Shown here in pieces: positions 21,871 to 34,496 of a stretch of DNA of 64,000 bases; position 1 is the stretch's first letter; each line of letters opens with the position of its first letter. Source of the stretch: Spirodela intermedia (lineage: Eukaryota; Streptophyta; Magnoliopsida; Alismatales; Araceae); contig LR746278.1 of the NCBI GenBank assembly GCA_902729315.2, positions 1,437,001 through 1,501,000 on the forward strand, written 5' to 3'. The position numbers and the translations under genes were made by a program. Under the pieces are notes generated by a model that was given only the letters and a program-made list of their open reading frames with translations, was not told the DNA's origin and ran no database searches.

Positions 21871-23235
21871 CTGCACAAAATCAGGAACACTTGTCGTTAG
21901 TTTTCTTTATCAGGTAAGAGTAAGATACCACCATATGAAGAATTCCAAATCCTAAAGCATGCTTCAGATTGTCAACTTAAAACTAATTCTACAAATATTT
22001 CATCCTATAAGCATTAAAAATATTGTCGATACTTCTAGAATGAAACAAATGGGTAGTTATACATCGGAAGATTATTTTATTTTATGCCCGCGGAAGTTAT
22101 GAACAAGAGATTAAATGGAAAATTTCAGTGGCTAAATTGAAACATCCTTTGAAAATGTGACAATATAGGCGTAAATTCCTTTAAAAAGACGCAGTAGTGA
22201 AACGCCCCGCAGTATTAAAAATGTGTACTCGTGAAAGTCAGATCTAGTATGCAGTCATGTGCTTTGATGAGAAACGCCCCGCAGCGAGAACCATAATTTT
22301 CTTCATGATTACAACAATTGAATAAGGTGAAGCACGTTGTGCAACGCGCGGAAGTGAAAAGAAACTTTACTAAAAAGGTCAAAACATCGGCGTGAACCGG
22401 AAGGATTCCGTGAAATAGATTTGAATGCCCTTTGAGGTGGAGAAGCGGATTCAAATAACCCAGGAATAATTCAGTATTTACAGACATTTTGATAAACATT
22501 AGATGCGCCTTTCATAATACCTGTTCAGGAAAGGAAAACAAACCAACAAGGCACAGAGAAAGCCCCAACACTTTACCAGACGTATCTCCTCAGGCTTTAG
22601 TTAGCACGGAATGATAGACCGATACCCAACCTCGAAGTGAGTAGTTGGGAGGAGCAAAAGAACGTAGGTAAGAACAAGCGTCGATAGTCCAAGAATCATG
22701 GCAGGGAACCGACACAGGGCGAAAAAGAACATCAGATGAATCCCCAGGAGCGCGAGCTTTATACCAGTACTGAATTCTGGAATACAAAAGCGCGAGGAAG
22801 GATAGTCCACTCCTGCCGCATAATCTCACGAACAAATCACTCAAGACAAGCCGCTTGATCCCCTCAACAGGCTACTCAATCACGCGAAAACAGACGACAT
22901 GCAAACGAGCATCAGAACAGGCGACGTCCCAAGCCTGGACGCTCCACAGCAATCAGCATCAGCACCAAGAAACGAAAACCACCGCAGCGAGCCGGCAGAA
23001 GAACTTCGTAGAGAGAGAGAGATAGCTCAGATACCGGACGCGGGCAGGTAGGCGGGAAAGGAACAGAGGAAGAGGACAGCAACGGCCCATCTCATCCTCC
23101 ATTCTCCGCTGCCATCATCGTCGCCTGCGGGCCCCCACACTGACGATAACCGCTCGTCGAAATCGCGAACCCACACCGTTTTTACGGTTAAACACTAAGT
23201 ATCCACCAAGAACCCGTTCGAGTTTCTGGACTCTC

Positions 23236-23266
<31 letters not shown>

Positions 23267-23719
23267 GGGCTTGTCAAGGCCAATCGCAACTGGATATTTT
23301 CGAATATTAATATTATTATTTTTGGTAATATTTAGTGCTGTAGACTGGGATATACCCTTTAGTATTAGAAAGAAAAGGATGTAGACAAGTTGACAGGGCT
23401 GTTAATGTCCACTAGTGGGTAGGACTGCCGTCATCCGCTCTCCCTCTTTTATGGGCTGGGCCCATCGAAGATTTGTTTACCATTTCCGCGGACTGCGACC
23501 GACCGAGCGGCGTTGTTCGGTCGCATTTGGGCCGATTTTTTTTTCATACCCTTTTTGTCAACGTCGGCCGCTCCTTGCCACCCAATGGGCTGGGTCCACT
23601 CTTTCCACCGGCCCAACTCAGGATTTAATCATATTCATATTTTCGAAAAAATCAAGCAATTGTTACCCCCCCCCCCCCCCTCGTATGCCATGGGCGAATA
23701 AGATATAACATATATATAC

Positions 23720-23723
<4 letters not shown>

Positions 23724-23754
<31 letters not shown>

Positions 23755-23811
23755 GGGAGAGAGGAAGAGAGAGGACAGAAAGCTCAAACTCTGGCCAGAC
23801 CCACAAGGTCC

Positions 23812-23844
<33 letters not shown>

Positions 23845-23940
23845 GACAGTCCAGAAAGCTCAAACTCCGGCCAGACCCACAAAGCCCAGAAGAGAGGGAG
23901 AGGAGGGAGAGAGAGAGAGGAGAGAGGGCACTCCACAGAG
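23724..23940. repeat. GA-rich tract with duplicated 38-bp block
   Basis: (GA)n runs at 23724-23751 and 23816-23843 separate two near-identical blocks, 23775-23812 and 23852-23889, with few mismatches. A third, decayed copy follows near 23942. The tract sits immediately downstream of the TPR gene stop, so on that gene's strand it is a CT-rich 3' UTR or flank. Confidence 0.85.
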
Positions 23941-23980
23941 AGCCCAGAAAGACGGCTCAAGACGAAGGAAGATTGGTACC

Positions 23981-26900
23981 TCAAGAAGGGACCAGATACT
24001 TGTACTTGTTTCTAAGCAGGGCCAGCCTCCTCTGAAGGGGCGCCTTCTCGTCTCTCCTCCCCGTCCTGTCCAAGAAGAAGACGACCTTCTTCAGCGTCTC
24101 CATCACCTCCTCGCTCTCATGCCCGAACTCGGCCTCCTGAATGGCCAGAACCCTCTTCAGATTCTCCAACGCCTCTCCCTCCTCCTTCCCCAACCTCGTC
24201 TGGATCGAAACCAGAACATCCAACGCCTCCCCTGCCAAGACAAATCTCATCAGCTCGATCCAAACAGCCCATGGCCGCCAAGTGCCTCGTTCCGTGATTA
24301 CCAACTGGAAGCGACTCCCGGCCGAAAGCAGATTCGCGGATGGAGAGAGCTTCCAGGGCGAACTTCTCCGCTTCTTCGTCTCGTCTGAGGCTGTACAGGA
24401 CGACGGCGAGGTGGAGCATCGGGACCGTCAGAGATTGGTCTCTGGGGCCAACTGTTCTCGACATCACCTGCAAGCTCGTCCGCAGCAGCCGTTCTGCCTC
24501 CACGAAGTTCTTCGAGCGGGAATAGGAAGTGGCCAGATTCAGAAGGTGGGCCACTGAGCTGGGGTCCTCGCTCCCCTTGTGCCTCTCGTTCACCAGCAAG
24601 CATTCTTCCAGCAGCTCTCGGCCCTCCGTTTCCCTGCATTCGAGTGAGCGAGATCCATCCGCCATTAAAAGAAAAAATACCTCGATGCAAGCCCAAAACA
24701 GATGGATTGTCAACGACAGAAATATTTGAAACCCATTATAGAAAGATGATCGAGACGAACAGCCATATATATATTGAAGTGACAGCCTTGACGCCATTTA
24801 CAGGAAGGAAATAGAAATAGCTTGGTAAAAACTAACTGTTTACCTTCCTGCAGCATGGAGCAATTCCGCAAGATCTACCTTCATCTTTTCCAGAATGTCG
24901 TCGTCTATGGACATATATTTGGAATCATTGATAATCTGAAGACCCTTCTTGTACAAACGAATGGCTTCATCTATATTTCCTGGATGATAATATTTCATAA
25001 GTCAATCTTAATTAGGGCGATTGAACAACGAATTTCATGAAAATTCCGTGATGAGTAACTCAGTTACCTTCGGCACAATTAGCATGCGCCAGAGAGCACA
25101 TAGCAATTCCAACCTTTCCATCATTTTCTCCGAATATCCGAGTGTAAATGCTCACAATTCTGCAGAATTAAAGCGAATAATAAAAAGGCTGACTCTGGAG
25201 TTGAAACGCTCTAATCTTCACAAGGAAAATGAAATGATCACCTGCTGAAAGTGGTTTTAGCATCTACTGCTCGTCCTTCGTCGATGAAAAGGTTCCCGAT
25301 GCTAAACAATGGGAGAACAAGATCTTCACTCATGGGTCCTCTGCTTCTTTCCAGAATAGTGATTGACCGCTGATAGGTTTCCATCGCTTCAGTCACTCTT
25401 CCACTTAATTTCAAAACCTTTGCCAAACCTAAGAGTGGCATCACAAGGAAAGGACTCTGACTTCCTATCACAAGAAAATTAGACATCATCAGCTGAGTAA
25501 GACTTCCTGGAAACTAAGGTAGATAAGATATAGAAGAACGATTATACATGAAACACTAATCACGCCAAAAATGTTTTCAGCTAAAATTCGGCGTTGACTC
25601 ATGCCTGCTCTTCCAAGATAAAATTGTCTCCACATGAAATATGATGGCGGACAATTGTAGCTATTAAAAATCAAAAACTTTGAAAGCATATGGCTCCCTA
25701 CCGAAAGCATTCTCCAGTATCTTGAGACCCCTTCCATATGCCTGCGATGCTTTATCGAGCATTCCAAGATTCGTGTACAAGCTTCCAATATGAATAAGTA
25801 TGGAATCCATCAATGGTTTTCCATCGGCAATGCAACCCACCACCTCATTCAACTGTATATCATAAGAAGCCATAAAAATATGACATGCTTCAAAGCTAGA
25901 AAGTTTAAATGCATGCGCTGGAGCTCGTCATTCAATTATCCATGCCCAAAAGCTCGTCAGTGGAATGTTCGATACGTGGGTGTATATCGAACAAAACCTG
26001 CATGATTTGTCTATGAAATAGTACGTGTGTTGAATGGATTCTTGATATATTCCCACGTATTTCCACTCACTGAGCCAAATTTATGAAGATGCACTATCTT
26101 CACCTAGGTGAACCCATATCAATATTATTATATAAATGGAATATTGGCATATCGCAAAAATAGCTGAGTCAATATAAAAATGACATCATTTTAATGTAAC
26201 AGAAAAAATGATTAAAGACTAAAATAAAAGGATGAATTCTCAAATGCTGACTCCCTTGTAAATGTTTGTCAGACCTAATTCATGCCCATAACAACAGCAA
26301 AGTTGGAGCCCCCTTTTCTAATTTATTTTTCTTCTCGTTCTCCTACTTTCGCATAATATGAATATAAGAGGGGGATAGGCAGTAACCAAGGTCTCACAAC
26401 ATGGGTTATACTACTCCAACTTGAGCGTGTAACCAAAGAAATAATATAAAGGAATTTTTTTTTTTCCATGCACAGCTACCAACTTCTACCTGCCTGCACA
26501 GTATAGCTCTATTTGATCATCATGTCTTCTATCATTTCTAAAACTTTGTTTATGTAGAAATAACATACTTTCAGTAACATCGAATTTTTTCAATAAACTT
26601 TGTCTAGGTCTCAGTTCATGAAATTACCATTTGCAGAATGTTCTCAACAGTCTCGAAGTCACCAACAGCCATGTACCCCAAAGCAATTACGTCAAGTAAG
26701 GCAGCTTGTTCTACGTCTCTAGTACCTTCCCCTATTTGTTCTTTCACAGCTTCATAATTTGCTTGAAGTAGCTCTATGGCGTCATCTTTCCTATCCAACT
26801 TTATCATAGTTTTGACATTGGAGAAGAACTCTTCCAGTTCTCTCTCAAAATCTTGCAAATCATTTGAGCAAATACCTGGATCATCAACTGCTGATAACCT

Positions 26901-28039
26901 ACCAATGAAAATTACAAATAAATCAGAAAAAAAATCAAGAAGTCTGCAAAGGCAGCAACATTGCATTAAGTATGTTGAATTTAAAACTTCAAAATTATTA
27001 TTATTATTATTAAAAATATAGAGCAAAATGTATCAGAACTTTTGTGATTGGAAGTTAAAAAGCCTTCATCATTTCAATGACAGTCAAAGATAATGCAACG
27101 ATATCTCCACCCCAACCCCTTCCCCCTGATCAAACCAACCTAGGAGGAGAAATCCTTTGCGCTGGGTTGAGAGCGGCAAACCCACCACCACAGTTCCCCC
27201 CCCCCCCCATCTCCCCCCCCCCGGTGCCCCCTCCTACAGTTCCTACAGTTGTCAGTATTCTTGACAATCAGACTGCAGCAGTAAACACTAAAAAACATGG
27301 CTCGTTCAGTTTTGCGAAGAAACTTGGGTATGATCTCCCTGTAACGCAGGCAGTAAAATGCTACTGATGGAGTCCAAATCGATACCTTGGGGAAAAACCC
27401 CAGTCTCACTACAGCAAAGCCAGCCACTCAGATTTTGAAGTTGGGTCCAGGATAACTGCTACGTTACCAACAGTCGGAGAAGAAGAAGAAGATCGGTGCT
27501 GGCAGAACCCAAACGAAACCAAAGACATGCAACTGTTTTCTTCTTTGCTTTCATCCACTGCAACTTCCTTGTCCAGGGAACAAAAACATGAGGTGAAGCC
27601 AAGTAATGGTCTTTATTAAGAGCATTAAACACTGGACATGTTATTGTATATCCCATTCTCTTTTCCACATCACATGACCATGAGATACCATCCACTTCCC
27701 CCAATCCTCCCAAAAACCAAGGACATAAGGGAGGCAAGAACATATTAACACGCACATAAACGAGGCAAGAACCAAGGACTCACTTCTTCAGTCCGGGGGA
27801 TGCAACATTGAACGTACATCGACTTTCTGCCGAGACGGGGTTCGTGCAGGATCCCAGGAACGCACCGTAAGAGGTCTGCAATCGAAAATGCCCCTCATGG
27901 AGCCCAAACCTGGGACCGGGGACGCCCCAGACGACCGCTGGACCAACCTCGACACCACCGCTCTGCTTCGAGCACAAGATCTTCCTGAAAACAAACGGAT
28001 AGGTTTCACCATCATCAGAAAATACCGGCGGAAGAACAT
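23981..28039 (-). CDS. Kinesin-light-chain-related TPR protein
   Basis: Secure minus-strand exons: 26628-26898, 25702-25852, 25242-25464, 25068-25159, 24844-24979, 24302-24633 and 23981-24231. They encode 485 aa with closing phases. Repeated helix pairs such as HIGSLYTNLGMLDKASQAYGRGLKILENAFG, LAKVLKLSGRVTEAMETYQRS and LNLATSYSRSKNFVEAERLL are KLC-type tetratricopeptide repeats, over most of the protein. It resembles Arabidopsis At5g53080 (about 564 aa), so roughly 75 residues are missing at the N-terminus. They probably lie in 27784-28039, where a frame starting MFFRRYFLMMVKPIRLFSGR looks like an organelle transit peptide. That frame reaches a stop before the best donor (27783), and the other frame with the right phase has no ATG. 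The first exon is therefore unresolved: it may need an upstream exon, another donor, or an indel correction. TPR arrays bind protein partners; the exact role is unknown. Confidence 0.8.
27191..27224. repeat. C-rich homopolymer tract in TPR gene intron
   Basis: Two runs of ten or more C are separated by ATCT. On the transcribed strand of the TPR gene this is G-rich and could form a G-quadruplex in the pre-mRNA. Such runs are also prone to length errors in assemblies. Confidence 0.8.
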
Positions 28040-28936
28040 ATGGCTTACGACGCTGCACAGCGGCAACTGGCTACTTCCAGCGAGCGAGCGGCGTCCGGTC
28101 TATCTTGCTACAAGCCAGAGCCTCTCGGATTAGCAGTGATAAACTTAAACAGACAAAATCCACCGCAACTCGCGGCGAGGCGGAAGATGATAGATGAAAG
28201 AGAATTTTGAGCCAGATGAAACGAAGAACCAAAGAAATCCGCTTCATAAATCCAGAAGCCGACTTGCGGAGGCACACCTTCCACAGTGGAACCATGTGTG
28301 GAAATGCGACGCTGCAGCCATTCCCGCCGGCGACGGAGTTCCAGAGTGGGGAAGACGATATAGCACAACGAGGATGATTGCTCGTCAGTAATTGGGCCGC
28401 AGGTAGCGAGCTATCCGCAAATCCCATAATGGGCCAATACGGCCTACAAGTCCGACACGGGCCAAGACCAGAGAAAAAAGGCAGCGGAATGCTTTTGTAC
28501 GTTTAAAATATTAATGGGCCGAACTAAGCCTCGGAAAAGAGTAATGGGACAAGCCCGATAAGGACCATTATCGAAGGTGTCGGTTGTGTGGGCCCCACAA
28601 GCAAAGCGGAGGCGGAGGCGGGTCAAATGCCGGGCCCATGGGCCGCCTCGCTCCTCGTCTTCGCCACAAGCCGCGGGAGACGTGGATTGTACGTCTCACC
28701 GTTCGTTATCTGTACTGCCGGATTCCATCGAATCAACCTTACTCGCGGGCGTCGGGTTATTTATTTATTTATTTACTTAATTACCATTTCCCCTTTTTTT
28801 TCCCGTTATGGCAACCAAATCTTTTCCCGGGGGCGTTAAAGGCGGAGGTTTTTTTCGCTAATTTTCTTAATTTTTGAAAATATCAGGAGCATTTGTAAAA
28901 GTCCCCCGAAATGGAGTGGGGATTGGCTCCAGGGAG
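28040..28936. other. Divergent region between TPR gene and TAP38
   Basis: About 900 bases between two divergently transcribed organelle-related genes. It may hold the unresolved first exon of the TPR gene (candidate ATG on the minus strand near 28330), promoters for both genes and the TAP38 leader. No other gene is supported. Confidence 0.45.
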
Positions 28937-31900
28937 ATGGCGCTGCTGAGCCCGCGGTTGCAGCAGTCGCCGCTGTACGGCAGCTGCCGCTGCGACTGCA
29001 ACTCGTACGTCTCCGGCCGCGTCGCCAGGGCGAGGAGACAGAGCAAAAGATGGTGCTCGGCGATTGCGGTTGACTCCTCCCCGGCCTTGTCGAGCGTGTC
29101 CGGAATCAGATGGGGTTCAAGCAAATTGCAAGGTCTGCGGACTGAGATGGAGGACGATGTGGTCATCCGATCGGAAGGGTTCGGCGGGTTCACCTTCGCC
29201 GCTGTCTTTGATGGGCATGCCGGTTTTTCTTCAGTGGAGTTTATCAGGTGAGCTCATCGTTTTTGTCTCCCTGTTCTTCGTATTTCCAGACTCAGCCGAG
29301 TCAAACGTCCGTGGTTCCGATGGACCTCTATGCAAGAGAAGCAGTGCTAGCAAATCGTTGAAACGATATCTTAATTATTCACTGGTCTCGTACAATTGCG
29401 TAAGAGCTACTTGTCCTTACACACTGAGCGGAATTCTAGCAAGGAAATTCGTTTGCCCACTCTTTTAACGATTGTGCATAACCACGGGAAATTATTTATA
29501 ACTCTTTTGCCTTTCTGAAGTCCAAAAAGACCAATCAAGGAAAGTTTTGGCTCGTATTTCCGAACATTCCTTTGTAATTTAAGTATGCGAGTTCCTTTTG
29601 TTTCTTTGCTCACCAAGTACTTTCTGTGCCAGATACCGAATTCTATATCAGCTCTATTCGACGAGTATAGGCGTCTCCTAAGAACATATCGAAATGTATT
29701 AGGTTGCTGAGCAACTCAGTTAGTCAGTTAAGGCCTAATTTAATAAAATTTTGTCCAATCTTTTGGAAGGGTTGAAAAGATTAGTGGTAAATATCCTTGA
29801 AGAATGCCACACAAAGAAGCTTACTTTGAATTGCAACCTGGCGCGTGGCCACAGATGGAGATGAGATGGTTGCCATATCATTGGTAATTTCCTTGTGAGG
29901 GAAGAGAATGTGTGTACAAGAGTAGAAGCAGAAACCCACAAGGTGAAGGGTGGTGCGATGGTCATTTTTCAATGACTGCCTTTCAGAGGCTAGAATTGGC
30001 GTCAATTTTGTTTCCTTACCCTTTTTCTTAAAATTCTTTGATATGGGTTACAAGTTCTAAACTGGGCTCAGGTCCTGGCATAAGCTGTGCCAATGAGAAT
30101 GGGGACGATTCTTTATCGATAAGACATAAATAGTGCTCTCGTAGGTGTGATAACCATAAAGTGAGACCAGCACATTTGATGGGGGAAACTGGGAGGTGTA
30201 GACTTCAGGGTTATCTGTTTTAGGGTGCATCTTGAAGCTGAATTTTATGTTTTTTGATACATGGCGTGCCATATAGACAAAGTCTCAGTATGGTCTTTTT
30301 AAGCCCTCTTTTCACAGGATCAAGCTTGATAATGTGTGTTCATAGGTCTGCCTGCACTGATATTTGGCTGATCTTAATTTTTATTAAATCAATGGTTAGT
30401 ATGAAGCATTTGCTGCTTCACTTGTTTGTGCGATTTCATTCTGTTGTTGTTCTCAGGGATGATTTGTACAAGGAGTGTGTCACAGCTTTGAAAGGTGGAT
30501 TGGTTCTAGCTGACAGAAACTTGAATGCCATTAGAGATACACTATGTGAAGCCTTTCAGTCTGTCGATGCAAAACTTTTAAGCAGGTGAGTCTGAAATTT
30601 CTTTTGGGTGCGTTTCCTACGATGGGAATTTATCATCATGAGGCATTTGATTGAAGCTTTAACTAAGCTTATATGTCCCATGATCTTCTAGAGGACTCAT
30701 TTTTTAGCTTTGCCTTTGAAGGCTTAGTGAAACAGGAACTGAAGATGATTCAGGATCGACCGCTACGGTTATCTTTGTCAGAAGTGATGTAATGTTCATT
30801 TCACACATTGGTGACTCTTGCGTGGTATCACTCTATTCTTGTCAACCATGAGTCATTCACAGTTATGGTGTGCAAATGTATAAAACCCCTAATATATAAA
30901 TTTCTGTGGACTAATTATTCTTCATGGTGTGCAAAAATAAATTATGGTGTAGGCAATTTCGCGCTCTGGAAAAGCAGAAGTACTAACTAATCCTCATCGA
31001 CCTTATGGAAGCAATAGGATGTCTCTTGAAGAGATCAAGCGAATCAGAGCAGCAGGTGGATGGGTATGTTTTTTGTTCTGTTTCTTCTTCCATTTAATGC
31101 ACGCTTTTTTACTGGTGTTCGGGATATTTTTCTTGTTTTCTCTTACAATGCTTCAGAACTGCCACATTTTGAAGTTGCTGTTTTGCGGCTTGGCAATTTT
31201 TAGAAGACTACTGGTCCGTAATGAAAATATTTGAACTACAGAAATTATTTCTTCTGTGCATACTTTTTGTGTGTTGTAGTTGACTTCCGGGATGAAGTAA
31301 AGTCTTTGTGATGTTAAAGAAAATGAGATAAAAATAAGTTGAGTAGGATCTTAGAAACTCAGATAGCTTATGTGTACAAAATATGTCATCAATAGTGGAT
31401 ATCTACTGGGGCATCATGCTCTCGTCCTTCTCTATTGTGAGGTTCAAAGTTCCATCTAAATTACCAATCTAATATTTTTCTCGCGAACACCATGCTTATT
31501 CAATGTGTTTTTCTTTTCCCTTGGGCATTCATTCTGCGACCATAATAGATGAATCTGCATTTTGAAGATACGTCATCCATGAAATTTTCTTACACTTATG
31601 TGTTTAATTTGTTTTTATGAAGAAATATCGGACGTCTGATGTCAAATTTATATTTCTGCAGATTGTTGATGGTCGAATTTGTGGGGACATATCTGTATCT
31701 CGGGCTTTTGGGGACATAAGATTCAAGACGAAGAAGAATGAGTTAGTCCATTGTACTCTTCTATTTTCTCCTTCAATAACTCATAAACGTAATTAATTTT
31801 AATTGAGGGGAATTTTAATAGTCTTCAGTTGCTTTCCTTTTTATTTAGGATGCTAGAAAAGGGAGTCCTGGAAGGTCGATGGAACCAGAAGTTTATCTCT

Positions 31901-33638
31901 CGGTATAGTCTGATTGACAATTCATCTACCCAGAGATAATTTTTTTCATCGGTCTTCATCTGTGCATATGCCACCAGAATCCTGTTCTTACTTAAAATAA
32001 TGGGAACATCGTCACATTAATATCTGCTTCTGAAGATATCTGCCTATACATTTTCTTATCGATATATATCATTCTACCTTATGTACTTCAAAAAGCGGAT
32101 CCCTGCTGTCTCCAGTAGCAACTTTTACAAGCATGGTTTATCCTCACAACTGAAATACCATTGTGCACTATATTTATTTTTTTATGGCATGAAAAATCAT
32201 ACTTTATCTGCTATTTATAGATATTTATTATGCTGTATTCACTTGATAGGTGGTTTTCTTTCTAAAATTGTACGTCACATGGAGTGTGATGACTCTCGGA
32301 TTAGGTACAGCTCTAAGCAAAGATATCAGCTCGTCCATAGAGCAGTAGCAAGATCTCAGGCCTTTTCGTGGTGTGAAATTCTCACATTTGTGAATCAAGT
32401 CAGTCCAATTCAGATATTTTATGATACCTGGATTCTGTGGGTAACATACTACTCAAATCCGTGCGGGTGAAAACGCAGTGGACAGAGTATATTTACGTCA
32501 CTCTAGACATGAATATAGAAAAAAGGAAATATCTGCATGTGGAATGCTTATCGATGGGTAATCCCCTACTTTTGATGCAGAGGTGTTGTTTCAGATGAAA
32601 TGATAGAAGCTTTTGGGGCATTGAGGAATTGCACTAGAATTAGTTGCCTCTAAAGCTCTGGGCAGTAAACTAGCACATAAATCATATCTAGCCATAAAAT
32701 TCTTTCTTATTCTAGCGGCAATCTTCAAAGTTCCGAGTTATTTTCAATCACTCCACACATTTTGTTTCCATTGTTGTCTACGTGAGTTGTTCTTGGTGAT
32801 CACTCTGCTATAGCCATTGAATTTTGCGTTCCTTTGTGTTGCCTTCTGGCTGACAATTCTCTTCTGTTCTGCTAGAGTACAATTCAAGGGAGACTTGGTG
32901 ACTGCTGTGCCAGACATATACGAGATGGACCTTGGACCCGATGTCGAATTTATATTGCTAGCATCAGATGGTCTGTGGGATTACATGAAGAGGTCTGCCG
33001 AGATGTGTTTCTTCATTGCCTTCATTAAGAAATATAAACGAAGAAAGATAGACACACACACGCATTTAGAGATGATTGGCATCTGATATCTCCTATATCT
33101 TGGTGGATTCTACAGCTATGAAGCAGTAACCTTCGTTCGAAATCAACTGCGTCAACATGGTGATGTGCAGGTATCGTCCTCAATTTTTTTTCCTCATGTG
33201 GGTCCATATCATAAACCCATGACGAACAAGCTAAAGAGTCCTCTCTTTTCTATTCCAGATGGCTTGTGAAGAGCTTGCCCGCGTTGCATTGGTACTTCAT
33301 ATGATGATCTCTCAGTGTTAGTACCATCCTACGAGATATTGGAACGGTGGCTAACATCCAGATTCCCACTCTTTTCAGGACCAGAAGTCAGAAGACAACA
33401 TAAGCATCGTGATAGCCGACTTGGGGTACCCATATCTTTACATAATCATCCTTGTAACTAAGAGTAAGATGCAATCAATCATCTTCAGGCCATGATTTGT
33501 GTCGATCTTGGCAGGAGGACAGACTGGAAGAAGCTGCCGGTGCAAGGACCGAATTACCTCTTCGAAGTCAGCCAGGCTTTCGCGACGGTGGCTTTCGTCT
33601 CCCTCGGGATCTGGATATCATCTCTCCTTTCACTGTGA
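28937..33638 (+). CDS. TAP38: TAP38/PPH1, thylakoid PP2C phosphatase for LHCII
   Basis: Eleven exons: 28937-29247, 30457-30585, 30722-30824, 30953-31063, 31662-31741, 31849-31902, 32876-32992, 33116-33170, 33259-33291, 33379-33425 and 33515-33638. They encode 387 aa; Arabidopsis TAP38/PPH1 has 388. A Ser/Arg-rich plastid transit peptide ([10 protein letters not shown]...) precedes the PP2C domain. Metal-binding motifs are present: [55 protein letters not shown] and [14 protein letters not shown]-terminal hydrophobic helix ([19 protein letters not shown]) anchors it to thylakoids. TAP38 dephosphorylates LHCII and moves antenna back to photosystem II in the state 2 to state 1 transition, opposing STN7. 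All introns are GT-AG. The start is the first ATG in frame after the 5' leader and matches the Arabidopsis N-terminus. Confidence 0.96.
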
Positions 33639-34002
33639 GGCGCGTGGGCTCTTGAATATATATATGTACATAAGAATGCATTGGATGTCCAGATGCTTGG
33701 CCTCGACAGCAGATATGTACGTCCCTCTCAGCATCATCGATTGATGTCGAATGCTTCAGAGTGCTTTCTCATAATTCTTCGGATCCCTCTTTCTGCCTGT
33801 GTAATCTTGTCTGTTCGTTTCTCTGCTACTTTTAGGAATGCATGGGCTGGTCCTGAGGCTCTCCCTGGTTTTGAGCCTCAAGGAAAAGATCATGAGCGAG
33901 AGAGCGAGAGAGAGAGAGCAGCCCATGGTTTGAGCCACATGGTGTCTCATTAAGTCAGTTGAATGTTGGCTCCCCGTACTAGGCGTTATGGTGTAGTAGC
34001 AA

Positions 34003-34052
<50 letters not shown>

Positions 34053-34496
34053 ACAAAAATTAAAGGAAGGCAAGATCCAACACTCGGTCTTAGCACAAAG
34101 AAAAAAAGCTAAGCCAAGAGTGCTCTCACAAGGAGATCATTGTAACAGTTCATACAATGCAAGGTTTTCAGCATTGGTCAGAAGCCCTACACTGCTGCAC
34201 AACTCCATTGAGAACAGCCTGTTTATGGCAATGAGACGTGGGATGTAATGTACAGACCCAGGAGGGAGTGGCGTGGAGGACACCACATTTCACATGTGCC
34301 CAGCCGGAGACCCGGGCTCTCAGGTGGCCGCTCAAGGACATGCATGCAACAGGAAATGATACATTAACTCAGCCAGGGACCTTAAATAACCCCCATATGT
34401 GTACCACAACTTGTGAAAATTCGATGAATCCCCCATGTACAATAATCATATGCTATGAAGAAGAAGGAGAGGAAGAAGAAGAAGGAGAAGAGGCAG
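33639..34496. other. Convergent 3' regions of TAP38 and beta-amylase
   Basis: TAP38 (+) and beta-amylase (-) end toward each other. A (CT)n microsatellite occupies 34007-34050, and a GAA-rich patch lies at 34456-34492. No gene is supported. Confidence 0.55.
34007..34050 (+). repeat. (CT)n microsatellite
   Basis: A CT run of about 21 units lies between the TAP38 and beta-amylase genes, probably in or near 3' UTRs. Confidence 0.9.

Larger units (their letters stand above)
21828..23980. other. 5' leader of the 20086-21827 gene and 3' UTR of the TPR gene
   Basis: The stretch to about 23100 is probably the 5' UTR, including introns, of the uncharacterised minus-strand gene; an acceptor-like TGCAG lies just before the small upstream ORF. 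A CT run at 23240-23264 may belong to its promoter. From about 23700 to 23980 GA-rich sequence with a duplicated block belongs to the 3' side of the TPR gene. No further gene is supported. Confidence 0.45.

Noticed and set aside
27140-27755. Possible middle exons of the TPR gene
   Set aside because: The frames cross C-runs and carry no conserved residues, and phases with the secure exon at 26898 do not improve.
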